Of a stretch of 64,000 nucleotides of DNA, positions 27,526-36,417 are shown in pieces (the stretch's first letter is position 1; every line of letters starts with the position of its first letter). The stretch is taken from positions 1-64,000 of the forward strand of contig JAQYEZ010000063.1 of NCBI GenBank assembly GCA_028723425.1, read 5' to 3'. The stretch is from Peptoniphilaceae bacterium (lineage in GTDB: Bacteria; Bacillota; Clostridia; Tissierellales; Peptoniphilaceae). The position numbers and the translations under genes are program-made. The notes beneath the pieces are model-generated. The model did no database searches, was not told the DNA's origin, and saw only the letters and a list, made by a program, of their open reading frames with translations.

Positions 27526-28200
27526 ATGGCAATTAGTGCAAAATTAGTAAAAGAATTAAGAGAAATGACTAGTGCAGGAATGATGGACTGCAAAAAAGCT
27601 TTAGAAGAAACTAACGGTGATTTAGCTGCTGCAGAAAAACTTCTAAAAGAACAAGGACAAGCAACACTAGATAAAAAAGCAGCAAGAGTTGCAGCAGAAG
27701 GTGTAATAGGATCTTATGTTCATAATGATAAGATTGGTGTTATAGTAGAAATTAACACAGAAACAGACTTCTCTGCAAAAACAGATACAGTTCAAGAATT
27801 TGCTAAAAATATAGCTATGCACATTGCTGCAGTTGATCCAAAATATATTTCTGAAGAAGATGCTGATGAAGCTGCTCTAGCTGAAGAAAGAGAAATTCTA
27901 ATTAACCAAGCAATCAATGAATCAAATCCAAATATGCCAGAAGATAAGAGACAAATGATTGCTGAAAAGAAGGTTGAAGGTAGAATGAAAAAATATCTTG
28001 CAGAAGTTTGCTTATTAAATCAACCATATATCAAAAATCCTGATGTTACAGTTGAAAACTACCTTAGAGAAACAGCTAATAGCGTTGGAGAAAACATTAA
28101 AATTAGAAGATTTGCTAGATTTGAAGTAGGTAAGGGAATTGAAAAGAAAGAAGAAAACCTTGCTGATGAAGTAGCAAAACAAATTAATCAAAACAAATAA
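27526..28200 (+). CDS. tsf: Translation elongation factor Ts
   Basis: Nucleotide exchange factor for EF-Tu. The N-terminal UBA-like domain VKELREMTSAGMMDCKKAL and the TDFSAKTD loop are diagnostic. At 224 residues it is shorter than the roughly 290-residue EF-Ts of Bacillus, with a reduced core domain and a C-terminal module ending near RRFARFEVGKGIEKK. A terminator follows, so pyrH and frr are not in this operon. Confidence 0.94.
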   Translation: MAISAKLVKELREMTSAGMMDCKKALEETNGDLAAAEKLLKEQGQATLDKKAARVAAEGVIGSYVHNDKIGVIVEINTETDFSAKTDTVQEFAKNIAMHIAAVDPKYISEEDADEAALAEEREILINQAINESNPNMPEDKRQMIAEKKVEGRMKKYLAEVCLLNQPYIKNPDVTVENYLRETANSVGENIKIRRFARFEVGKGIEKKEENLADEVAKQINQNK

Positions 28201-28215
28201 TTAAATTAGAATTAG

Positions 28216-28238
28216 AAAAGGGGACTTTCCCCTTTTTT
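28216..28238 (+). terminator. Terminator after tsf
   Basis: AAAAGGGGA-CTT-TCCCCTTTTTTT is a compact perfect stem with a T-run. Confidence 0.88.
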
Positions 28239-28272
28239 TATTTACAAAACTTATGATAATATTTTATCATTA

Positions 28273-28300
28273 TTGCATTCATTTTTTTTTACCATATAAT
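28273..28300 (+). promoter_or_regulatory. Promoter of cysK-cysE
   Basis: TTGCAT (28273-28278), 16-base spacer, TATAAT (28295-28300). I saw no T-box or SAM riboswitch in the leader. Confidence 0.6.
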
Positions 28301-28371
28301 AATGGAGATTACAAAATTTAAAATTTTAAAGATAATTAATTTTTAAATTAAAGATATAGAAAGGAAGAATA

Positions 28372-29283
28372 ATGACAAAATATTTAAATTCTAAGCAATT
28401 AATTGGAAATACTCCACTTTTAAAACTAGATTCTTTAAAAAAAGCTGGTAGAGCTGATATATATGCAAAAGTTGAAAAAAATAATCTAGCAGGATCTATT
28501 AAAGATAGAATTGCTTTATATATGATTGAAGAAGCTGAAAAAAACGGCGATTTAAAGCCTGGTTATACAATAGTTGAACCTACAAGCGGTAATACTGGAG
28601 TTGCCCTAGCAGCTTTAGCAGCAGCAAAGGGCTATAAATTAATTTTGACCATGCCAAATTCTATGAGTGTAGAAAGATCTAAACTTGCAGAAGCTTATGG
28701 TGCACAAGTTATAAGAACAACTGAAAATGGCCTTCAAGGTGCTGTAGATAAGGCTGTAGAATTATCTAAAAAAGATGGTTATTTTATGCCTGATCAATTT
28801 TCAAATCCAGCTAATATTAAAGCTCATTATGAAACAACAGGACCTGAAATTTTAAAAGATATAGTACCTGATGCTTTTATAGCAGGAGTAGGTACTGGTG
28901 GAACTGTTACAGGTACTGGAAAAAGGTTAAGAGAAGCTAATCCAGAAGTAAAAATCTATGCAATTGAACCAAAAGAAAGCCCTCTACTTTCTGGTGGAAA
29001 AGCTAGTGCCCATAAAATTCAAGGTATTGGTGGTAACTTTATACCAAAAAATTTAAACTTTGATTTATTGGATGGAATCGTGGATGTTTCAGGCGATCAA
29101 GCAATTGAAATGTCAAGATATTTAGCCAAAAATGAAGCACTTGCTGTTGGCATATCTTCTGGTGCCAATGTTTCAGGAGCTATTGAAATTGCAGATAAAT
29201 TAGGTGAGGGTAAGGTTGTAGTAACTGTCTTACCAGATACTGGTGAAAGATATTTATCAACAGAACTTTATGATATAAATTAA
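28372..29283 (+). CDS. cysK: Cysteine synthase (O-acetylserine sulfhydrylase)
   Basis: A PLP enzyme making cysteine from O-acetylserine and sulfide. The PLP lysine lies in [13 protein letters not shown], the substrate loop is [12 protein letters not shown], and [12 protein letters not shown] binds the phosphate. The length of 303 residues is normal. The next gene, one base downstream, is serine acetyltransferase, so the two last steps of cysteine synthesis are coupled. Confidence 0.94.
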   Translation: MTKYLNSKQLIGNTPLLKLDSLKKAGRADIYAKVEKNNLAGSIKDRIALYMIEEAEKNGDLKPGYTIVEPTSGNTGVALAALAAAKGYKLILTMPNSMSVERSKLAEAYGAQVIRTTENGLQGAVDKAVELSKKDGYFMPDQFSNPANIKAHYETTGPEILKDIVPDAFIAGVGTGGTVTGTGKRLREANPEVKIYAIEPKESPLLSGGKASAHKIQGIGGNFIPKNLNFDLLDGIVDVSGDQAIEMSRYLAKNEALAVGISSGANVSGAIEIADKLGEGKVVVTVLPDTGERYLSTELYDIN

Positions 29284-29284
29284 G

Positions 29285-29806
29285 ATGAATTACGAAGAAT
29301 ACAAGAATGAATTAATTGATATTGCCATAAAAAAAGATCCATCCTTAAAATCTAGAGATGAGGCTCTAAAGTATACATCTGGGGTAAGAGCACTTTTATC
29401 TCACTATATAGCTCATGAATACTATCTTAAAGGTGAATTCATGAAAGCCTCAGAAATATCTTTTAGAGCAAAGATTGAGACTGGTATAGAGATTCATCCT
29501 GGTGCAACTATAGGTAGAAGGTGTTTTATAGACCATGGAATTGGAGTTGTAATAGGGGAGACTAGTGTAATAGGGGATGATGTCATGATGTATCATGGTG
29601 TTACACTTGGAGGACTTGTTAATAAAAAAATTAAAAGGCACCCTACAGTAGGAAATAATGTTCTTATAGGAGCAGGAGCTGTTCTTCTTGGCAATATTAA
29701 TATAGGAAATAATGTAAAAATTGGTGCTAATGCGGTGGTTTTAAAAGATGTCCCAGATGATTCTACTGCCGTTGGAATTCCAGCCAGAATAATTAAACAT
29801 AAGTAA
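29285..29806 (+). CDS. cysE: Serine O-acetyltransferase
   Basis: Makes O-acetylserine for CysK. The C-terminal two thirds are a left-handed beta-helix: [41 protein letters not shown] and a GVPARII-like end. At 173 residues it lacks part of the N-terminal helical domain of longer CysE proteins but keeps [12 protein letters not shown]. Short forms are common in Bacillota. It does not extend to the CysK-binding Ile-ending tail; it ends in KHK. Confidence 0.9.
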   Translation: MNYEEYKNELIDIAIKKDPSLKSRDEALKYTSGVRALLSHYIAHEYYLKGEFMKASEISFRAKIETGIEIHPGATIGRRCFIDHGIGVVIGETSVIGDDVMMYHGVTLGGLVNKKIKRHPTVGNNVLIGAGAVLLGNINIGNNVKIGANAVVLKDVPDDSTAVGIPARIIKHK

Positions 29807-29810
29807 TTTT

Positions 29811-29855
29811 AAAGGTGTAATTTATATTAATAATTTACACCTTTAATAATTTTTA
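29811..29855 (+). terminator. Terminator after cysE
   Basis: AAAGGTGTAA (29811-29820) pairs with TTACACCTTT (29835-29844), followed by AATAATTTTT. Confidence 0.75.
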
Positions 29856-29870
29856 CTTTTAGGAGAAAAA

Positions 29871-31607
29871 ATGTTTGGAAAGTTTAGATGGTTTATTAAT
29901 TACTACAAAAAACGATATATAATAGGAATAATATTCTTACTTTTAAGTGATTTAGTCTCTCTTTACTTACCTTTTATTACAGGTAGACTTATTGATTTAA
30001 TATATAATCAGTCTATTAATATGGAAGAATTTATTAGAATTATAACATTTACTGTCTTTATGATCTTATTAAAATACTTTTTAGCTATGGGATGGTCATA
30101 TAATGTATTCCGTGCCTATGGAACTATGGAATACTTGAGTAGAAAGAAACTTATGACTAAGTTTCTGGGACAATCACAAGAATTTTTCGAAAAGAATTCA
30201 ACAGGCTCTTTGATGGGAAAATCTACAAACGATGTACAACAAGTATCAGACTTAGCAGGATATGGTACATTGGCTTTAGTAGATGCAACTATACTGCCAT
30301 TAAGCATATTAATTGTTTCATTTATTACAGTTGACTTTAAATTAACCTTGTTATCAGTTCTTCCCTTGCCATTAATAGCTTATTTATACTTTAAAATTTC
30401 GGATATGATATATGAAAAGTCAAAAATTGTAAATCAAAATTTTGATAGTCTAAATAATAATGTGTTGGAAGATGTTGAGGGAGTTAGAATAATAAGAGTC
30501 TACAATAACCTAGGACTTAGAACTGATTTGTTTAATAAGAGAGCTGAAAAGCTAGCAGAAAGCAATATTGAATTGGTAAAATATCAAGCACTAATGCAGT
30601 CTTTAGAGAGAGTTATAACATCAATTACATTTATAATAGCTATAGGCTATGGATCTTTCATGATTTATAAAGGAAATCTTTCTATAGGCAAACTTGTTTC
30701 TTTTACTTATTATTTGAATATGATGATTTGGCCTATGTTTGCACTTGGTGATTTTATTAATCTAAAGCAACAAGCTAGTGCAGCTATGGATAGAATTGAT
30801 GAAATATTACAATATAAAGAAGATATAAAAGATTCTTCTATGAAAGAAAATCTTGATGACAATGTTGATATAGAATTTGAGAATTTATATTTCAAATATC
30901 CAACTTCTAAAAACTATATCCTAAATGATATTAACTTAGCTATAGAATCTGGTTCATCAATCGGTATACTTGGTAAAACTGGTTCAGGAAAGACAACTTT
31001 GATAAAGCAACTTTTAGATTTATACACTATTGATAAAGATAAGCTAATACTTGAAGGAAAATCGGCAAAAGATATTAACTTTAAGAATTTTAAGGGTAAA
31101 ATTGGATACGTACCCCAAATGCATATGGTATTTTCTGACACTATAAAAAATAATATTAAGTTTTCTAAGCCTGATGCGACAGAAGAAGAAATTGAAAGGG
31201 CTATAAAATTAGCTGATTTTAAAAAAGATATAGAACAGTTTCCACAAGGTCTAGATACAATTACAGGAGAAAGAGGAATATCTTTATCAGGTGGTCAAAA
31301 ACAAAGACTAGCAATAGCAAGAGCCTTAATTAAAGATCCCGAAATTTTAATTTTGGATGATTCCATGAGTGCTGTGGATGCTAATACAGAGAAAAATATT
31401 TTGGAAAATCTAAAGAATTTTAGAAAAAATAAAACAACTATTATTATAGCTCATAGAATCAGTCAGGTACAGGATTGCGATAATATTATTGTTTTGGATG
31501 ATGGAAAAATTGTAGAAGAAGGTAGTCATCAAGACCTTATGAGCTATGATTCATGGTATAAAAAGCAATATTATAATCAAATATTAGGAGCAATAAATGA
31601 AGAATAG
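29871..31607 (+). CDS. ABC exporter half-transporter, degenerate ATPase site subunit
   Basis: A type IV exporter with six membrane helices (residues about 15-310) and an ATPase domain (about 335-578). Walker A is GKTGSGKTT and the signature LSGGQKQR is normal. Walker B reads ILILDDS, with Asp in place of the catalytic Glu. The partner gene overlaps by 11 bases and has the complementary pattern, so the two form an asymmetric heterodimer of the BmrCD/TM287-288 kind. The substrate cannot be deduced; drug or lipid-like export is typical. Confidence 0.9.
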   Translation: MFGKFRWFINYYKKRYIIGIIFLLLSDLVSLYLPFITGRLIDLIYNQSINMEEFIRIITFTVFMILLKYFLAMGWSYNVFRAYGTMEYLSRKKLMTKFLGQSQEFFEKNSTGSLMGKSTNDVQQVSDLAGYGTLALVDATILPLSILIVSFITVDFKLTLLSVLPLPLIAYLYFKISDMIYEKSKIVNQNFDSLNNNVLEDVEGVRIIRVYNNLGLRTDLFNKRAEKLAESNIELVKYQALMQSLERVITSITFIIAIGYGSFMIYKGNLSIGKLVSFTYYLNMMIWPMFALGDFINLKQQASAAMDRIDEILQYKEDIKDSSMKENLDDNVDIEFENLYFKYPTSKNYILNDINLAIESGSSIGILGKTGSGKTTLIKQLLDLYTIDKDKLILEGKSAKDINFKNFKGKIGYVPQMHMVFSDTIKNNIKFSKPDATEEEIERAIKLADFKKDIEQFPQGLDTITGERGISLSGGQKQRLAIARALIKDPEILILDDSMSAVDANTEKNILENLKNFRKNKTTIIIAHRISQVQDCDNIIVLDDGKIVEEGSHQDLMSYDSWYKKQYYNQILGAINEE

Positions 31608-33339
31608 AAGAAGTTATCAAAGGCTTAAAAAATATGCCTATGTGGAGAGGTTTTCTCTATTTAAAGGCTTTATATTTTCTTTAACAAGAACTATCCTAGA
31701 AATACTTGGTCCTATGGTTATAGCCTATATATTGAATAATTTAATTGGTAAAAGTATGACAATAAGTAGTCTTAAAAAGATAGGCATTGCATTAATTATA
31801 TACTTTTTTATCTATTTAGCTATATCTTTTCTCTTAAATACGGCAAGAATAGCATTTGAAAAATCTGCCAATAGAATTGCTTTGATGATTCAAAAAGATG
31901 TATATAATAAAGTTCAAACTTTTCCTATTTATTATTTTGATAATATACCTTCAGGAAAGATTTCTTCTAGAATCACAAATGATGCCAATAAATTAAAAAC
32001 AATGTTTCAACTATTGTTATCAGATATACTAACATCAGCTATTTTGGTTATTGGCTTATATGCGACAATCTTTTTTACTAATAAAATTGCTGCTATAATG
32101 TTATTGATATTATTTCCTATTGTCTTAATAATATTTAAGACTTATTTGGATAAGACCTACTCTTTTACTAGTCAAATAAAAAGATATACTGCCGATGTTA
32201 ATGCAAATATTAATGAATATATCCAAAATATGGAAATAATTCAAGCCTTTAATCAAGAAGAGAATATAAATAAAAAGTTTGATAAAACAAATAAAAAAAT
32301 CTATGATATCAACATGAAATTATCAAAATTAAGATCCTATTCTGGTTATAGGGCTATGGATATAGTAAATTATTTGGCAACAGTAGTTGTAATTATTTAT
32401 TTTGCAGTAGGTTCAATTACTGGAAAATATGCTGTAAGTGTTGGATCTTTGTATATGGTAATAGATTATACCTCTAAACTTTTTAATAATATGACAACTA
32501 TTATTATGAGATTTGGTGATGTTGAAGATGCCTTATCATCTGCCGATCATATATTTGATATTTTAGATATGAATTCTATGGAAAAACTACCTGATATGCT
32601 TAGTGATATAGAAGGTGATATAGAATTTAAAGATGTATCATTTGCCTACAAAGATGAAGATGTATTAAAAAATATTAATTTTTTGGTTAAAAAAAATAAG
32701 TCTCAAGCTTTCGTTGGCCAAACTGGTTCTGGCAAATCAACAATTATAAATCTCTTATTAAATTTTTATAGTCCAAGAAAAGGAATTATTAGTATAGGTG
32801 GTCAAGACATAGCTAAGGTAGATAGGGATTCTTTAAGAGAAGATATGGCAGTTGTCTTACAAGATGCTTTCTTATTTAAAGCTACAATTAAAGATAATAT
32901 TAGTTTGGGTGAAGAATTTAGCGATGAACAAATAATTAATTCTTTAGAAGCAGTAGGTGGTCAAAAATTAATAGAAAAAGGAATAGATAGTTTAGTTTTA
33001 GAAAATGGAAGTAACCTAAGTCAAGGCGAAAAACAACTAATATCTTTTGCAAGAGCTTATATAAGAAATCCTAAAGTTTTAATACTTGACGAGGCTACAT
33101 CGAATATAGATACAGAAACAGAAAAGATCATTCAACAGGGTATAAATAAATTAAAAGAAGATAGAACAACATTTATCATTGCCCATAGATTATCAACAAT
33201 AAAAGATGTAGATAATATAATAGTTCTTTCAAATGGCGAAATTATAGAACAAGGAAACCATCAAGAACTAATGAAGTTAGGTGGTTATTATAAAAAAATG
33301 TATGATAAGCAAATTAAAGATTTAAACGACAATCAATGA
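31597..33339 (+). CDS. ABC exporter half-transporter, catalytic subunit
   Basis: The second half-transporter, 580 residues: six membrane helices, then an ATPase domain with GQTGSGKST, the altered signature LSQGEKQ, the canonical Walker B LILDEATSNID with Glu, and AHRLST. The normal Walker B pairs with the normal LSGGQ of the other subunit, giving one active and one degenerate site. The ATG lies inside the first gene after GGAG (about 31590), so expression is coupled. Confidence 0.9.
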   Translation: MKNRRSYQRLKKYAYVERFSLFKGFIFSLTRTILEILGPMVIAYILNNLIGKSMTISSLKKIGIALIIYFFIYLAISFLLNTARIAFEKSANRIALMIQKDVYNKVQTFPIYYFDNIPSGKISSRITNDANKLKTMFQLLLSDILTSAILVIGLYATIFFTNKIAAIMLLILFPIVLIIFKTYLDKTYSFTSQIKRYTADVNANINEYIQNMEIIQAFNQEENINKKFDKTNKKIYDINMKLSKLRSYSGYRAMDIVNYLATVVVIIYFAVGSITGKYAVSVGSLYMVIDYTSKLFNNMTTIIMRFGDVEDALSSADHIFDILDMNSMEKLPDMLSDIEGDIEFKDVSFAYKDEDVLKNINFLVKKNKSQAFVGQTGSGKSTIINLLLNFYSPRKGIISIGGQDIAKVDRDSLREDMAVVLQDAFLFKATIKDNISLGEEFSDEQIINSLEAVGGQKLIEKGIDSLVLENGSNLSQGEKQLISFARAYIRNPKVLILDEATSNIDTETEKIIQQGINKLKEDRTTFIIAHRLSTIKDVDNIIVLSNGEIIEQGNHQELMKLGGYYKKMYDKQIKDLNDNQ

Positions 33340-33381
33340 TTATGAATATCAATGAAATAAGTTTTATAATTAACCTCTTTA

Positions 33382-33390
33382 TGGTATAAT
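33382..33390 (+). promoter_or_regulatory. Extended -10 promoter of rny
   Basis: TGG-TATAAT (TATAAT at 33385-33390) lies about 45 bases before the start. Confidence 0.5.
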
Positions 33391-33435
33391 TAATTGTGGG
33401 ATAAAAATTCCACATCACTAATAGGAGGTGGTTAT

Positions 33436-34980
33436 ATGGATAATCCAATTGTGATTATTATCATAGCTGTCGCCTTCGTATTGTTAGCTTTTTTATTGGG
33501 ATATCTCTATCGTAAAAAAGTCGGAGAATCAAAAATAGCTTCTGCTGAAGATTTATCAAGGAAAATAATTGAAAATGCAAATAAAGATGCTGAATTATTA
33601 AGAAAAGAAGCTGTAAATGATGCAAAAGATGAAATTTCCAAGTTAAAACTTGAAAATGAAGAGAGATTCAAGCAGATAAAAAAAGAATTAAATTCTAGAG
33701 AAAATCGTCTGTTAAAAAAAGAAGAAAGTTTAGACAATAGATCTTTGCTTATGGATAAAAAGTTTGATCAAATCTCTAGTGATCAAAAAAAACTAAAGCA
33801 AAAAGAAGACAGAGTTGATAAGTTAATTGAAAAACAAGAATTGGAATTACAAAACATCGCCGGACTTACTACTAGTGAAGCTAAAGATATTTTGCTTGAA
33901 AATGTAAAAAGTGAAACAATTCATGAATCAGCAAAAATCATAAAAGAATATGAGGAGAAAACTAAAGCAGAAAGCAAAAAAATTGCTACCGAAATAATTG
34001 CAACTACTATACAAAGATATGCAGCCGATCAAGTTGCTGAAAGTACAGTAACTGTCGTTAGTCTTCCTAATGATGAGATGAAAGGTCGAATCATTGGTAG
34101 AGAAGGTAGAAATATTAGGGCTTTCGAACAACTTTCAGGTGTCGATTTAATAATTGATGACACTCCTGAAGCTGTAGTTTTATCTGCATTTGAACCAATA
34201 AGAAGGGAAATTGCTAAGGTAGCATTAGAAAGATTAATTTTGGATGGTAGGATTAATCCGTCTAGAATTGGAGAAATGCTAGAAAAAGCAGAAGATGAAG
34301 TTGAACAAAGAATTATTGAAGATGGTGAAAAAGCATGTGAAGATGCTCAAATTCACAATCTCCATCCACAATTAGTAAAATTAGTTGGAAAACTTAAATT
34401 TAGAACTTCCTATGGACAAAATGTGCTAAAACATTCAGTCGAAGTTGCCAATATTGCTGGTCTTTTGGCTAGGGAAATTGGTGCTAATGAACAAAATGCT
34501 CGAAGAGGAGGATTACTTCATGATATAGGCAAGGCTATAGATCATGAAGTTGTTGGTACTCATGTTGAAATAGGCGTTGATGCAGCTAAAAGATATGGTG
34601 AAAATAAATACGTTATTAATTGTATAGAATCTCATCACGGTGATGTAGAGCCAAATTGTATAGAAGCAGTTTTGGTGCAATCTGCCGATACTATATCTGC
34701 AGCTAGACCTGGTGCAAGAAGAGAAAGTCTAGAAAATTATATTAAAAGATTAGAAAACTTAGAAAAAATAGCTAATTCATTTGATGGCATTGAAAAATCA
34801 TTTGCAGTTCAAGCTGGTAGAGAAATCAGAGTTATGGTTAAGCCAGAAAAAATCACAGATGATGAAATGGTTGTGATTGCTAGAGAAATCGCAAAAAGAA
34901 TTGAAGAAGAATTAGAATATCCAGGCCAAATCAAAGTAAATGTAATTAGAGAGTCCAATGCGATAGAATATGCAAAATAA
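33436..34980 (+). CDS. rny: Ribonuclease Y
   Basis: The membrane-anchored endoribonuclease starting mRNA decay in Bacillota. Residues about 4-25 form one transmembrane helix, followed by a long coiled coil to about 200, a KH domain ([20 protein letters not shown]) and an HD domain ([13 protein letters not shown]). The length of 514 residues is normal. ATG 33436 follows AGGAGGTG; an in-frame upstream ATG at 33394 lies close to the -10 box and is rejected. RNase J is also in the window. Confidence 0.95.
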   Translation: MDNPIVIIIIAVAFVLLAFLLGYLYRKKVGESKIASAEDLSRKIIENANKDAELLRKEAVNDAKDEISKLKLENEERFKQIKKELNSRENRLLKKEESLDNRSLLMDKKFDQISSDQKKLKQKEDRVDKLIEKQELELQNIAGLTTSEAKDILLENVKSETIHESAKIIKEYEEKTKAESKKIATEIIATTIQRYAADQVAESTVTVVSLPNDEMKGRIIGREGRNIRAFEQLSGVDLIIDDTPEAVVLSAFEPIRREIAKVALERLILDGRINPSRIGEMLEKAEDEVEQRIIEDGEKACEDAQIHNLHPQLVKLVGKLKFRTSYGQNVLKHSVEVANIAGLLAREIGANEQNARRGGLLHDIGKAIDHEVVGTHVEIGVDAAKRYGENKYVINCIESHHGDVEPNCIEAVLVQSADTISAARPGARRESLENYIKRLENLEKIANSFDGIEKSFAVQAGREIRVMVKPEKITDDEMVVIAREIAKRIEEELEYPGQIKVNVIRESNAIEYAK

Positions 34981-34990
34981 ATTGACTAAA

Positions 34991-35018
34991 AGAAGAAGGA
35001 TTTTATTTTCCTTCTTCT
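34991..35018 (+). terminator. Terminator after rny
   Basis: AGAAGAAGGA (34991-35000) pairs with TCCTTCTTCT (35009-35018), then a T/A-rich tail. Confidence 0.7.
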
Positions 35019-35324
35019 ATTATTTTATATATTTTACAAAAAGCATAAATTTAATCGTAAAAGCCACATTTTTTTAAAAAAGCCAAAAATAAGAAGCCAT
35101 AAAATGCGATTTAAGGGATTTTAAATTAATAATTATAAAATATGTGGTTTTTTAATTGATTGGCTAATATATAGGATATAGGCCTTATTATTGACACTTG
35201 TGATATAAGACTATGTAATTATGTAATATTATAGCAAATATCATAATTTTTAGGAAAAAAGCAGTTTTTAAATTACTATTATAATAGATTTCTTTTAAAA
35301 AAGGGAGGGATGTTTTTACAGATA
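35019..35324. other. Gene-poor intergenic region upstream of the Xer recombinase
   Basis: About 300 bases hold no credible coding frame. Three AAGCCA-like words recur at 35061, 35080 and 35094. CCACAT (35064-35069) is complementary to ATGTGG (35142-35147), and AGCCAA (35081-35086) to TTGGCT (35160-35165). TTGACA (35191-35196) with TGTAAT after 17 bases resembles a promoter. I do not recognise an RNA family. Confidence 0.4.
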
Positions 35325-35360
35325 AATCATTGCACAAAATAATAATTTTGTGCAATGATT
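35325..35360. repeat. Perfect 36-base palindrome, candidate operator
   Basis: AATCATTGCACAAAAT and its exact complement ATTTTGTGCAATGATT are separated by AATA. No T-run follows, so it is not an obvious terminator. It overlaps the -35 box of the recombinase promoter, which fits a dimeric repressor site. Confidence 0.65.
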
Positions 35361-35376
35361 GAAAATTTATTAAAAT
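35348..35376 (+). promoter_or_regulatory. Promoter of the Xer recombinase
   Basis: TTGTGC (35348-35353), 17-base spacer, TAAAAT (35371-35376). The -35 hexamer lies inside the palindrome. Confidence 0.5.
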
Positions 35377-35416
35377 AAGAGTACAATTTAAGCATAAAGA
35401 AGTTTTGGAGGATTTT

Positions 35417-36412
35417 ATGGAGAAATTTATTAAGCCTACTATACTAAATGATTATTTAAACTATATAAAAACCATCAAAGGATTATCTCCTAATACCATA
35501 AAAGAATATGATTATGATTTGACTCTCTTTATAAAGTATCAAATAATTAGAAAAAAATACTATAATAATTTGGATGATTTTAACAATTTATATAAGCCCA
35601 AAGAAATTGACAAAATTTTTACCAAAGACTTTATAGCTTCTATAAATATCCAGGATATGTATGCTTTCTTAAGTTTTTTGGATAATGACAGAAAGGATTC
35701 TGCTTCTACTAGATCTAGAAAGATTTCTGCTTTAAAGTCTTTTTTTAAGTATTTACATAGTGAGATTGAATTAATTGATAATAATATAACAGATAAACTT
35801 ACAAATCCAAAAATCCAAAAAAGACAACCTGTGTATTTGACCCTTTCCGAAACAGAAAAATTACTTGATGTAATAAATCTTGAAAAAAATAAATTTCTAA
35901 GAGATAGAGATTTAGCTATAATATTTACTTTTTTAACTACTGGCATGAGACTTTCTGAACTTGTTAGTGTAAATGTCTCCTCTATTAACGGAGATCACTT
36001 TAGTATAATTGGTAAGGGTAATAAAGAAAGAACAATATATTTGACAGAAAATTGTCATAAGCTAATCTTAAATTATCTTAATACTAGAGAAAAATATCTG
36101 ACCGATTATGACAAAGATATAGATGCTTTGTTTATTTCTACAAGAAAAAAAAGAATTTCTAATAGGGCTGTACAAGCAACTATTGACAAATATTTAGAAA
36201 AGGCAGGTTTTGATACAAGTATATACTCAACTCATAAGCTTAGACATACAGCCGCGACTTTGATGTATAAATATGGGAATGTAGATATACGTGCTTTAAA
36301 AGATATTTTGGGTCATACAAATATATCCACTACCCAAATATACACTCACTTAGATGATGAAGATTTAAAAGAAGCTGTTAACAAAAACCCTCTTGCTAAT
36401 TTAGATATATAA
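35417..36412 (+). CDS. Tyrosine recombinase, XerC/XerD type
   Basis: A site-specific recombinase of 331 residues. The N-terminal SAM-like core-binding domain (about 8-115) begins LNDYLNYIKTIKGLSPNTIKEY. The catalytic domain keeps all key residues: Arg in TGMRLSELVSV, Lys in GKGNKERTIYL, His and Arg in THKLRHTAATLMY, His in LGHTNISTTQ and Tyr in IYTH. The start follows GGAGG; an in-frame TTG at 35405 is rejected. It may be the chromosome-dimer XerC or XerD, although it is a little longer than usual (about 300). No integrated element is visible beside it. Confidence 0.88.
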   Translation: MEKFIKPTILNDYLNYIKTIKGLSPNTIKEYDYDLTLFIKYQIIRKKYYNNLDDFNNLYKPKEIDKIFTKDFIASINIQDMYAFLSFLDNDRKDSASTRSRKISALKSFFKYLHSEIELIDNNITDKLTNPKIQKRQPVYLTLSETEKLLDVINLEKNKFLRDRDLAIIFTFLTTGMRLSELVSVNVSSINGDHFSIIGKGNKERTIYLTENCHKLILNYLNTREKYLTDYDKDIDALFISTRKKRISNRAVQATIDKYLEKAGFDTSIYSTHKLRHTAATLMYKYGNVDIRALKDILGHTNISTTQIYTHLDDEDLKEAVNKNPLANLDI

Positions 36413-36417
36413 ATCTT

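Noticed and set aside
27129..27593. 154-codon minus-strand frame across rpsB and tsf
   Set aside because: Ser/Thr-rich product of the antisense of the acidic S2 tail; both sense genes are certain.
28301..28371. T-box or SAM riboswitch before cysK
   Set aside because: The leader is only about 65 bases, almost purely A/T, with no T-box specifier, TGG motif or terminator.
35309..35341. Ten-codon ORF after GGGAGGG upstream of the recombinase
   Set aside because: The ATG directly abuts the putative binding site with no spacer, and the frame ends in the palindrome; too short to support.
35325..35360. The palindrome as a dif site for chromosome-dimer resolution
   Set aside because: dif sites have two 11-base arms around a 6-base centre with partial symmetry; this has 16-base perfect arms around four bases.
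35560..35946. 128-codon minus-strand frame inside the recombinase gene
   Set aside because: Antisense to a complete tyrosine recombinase with all catalytic residues; no family features of its own.
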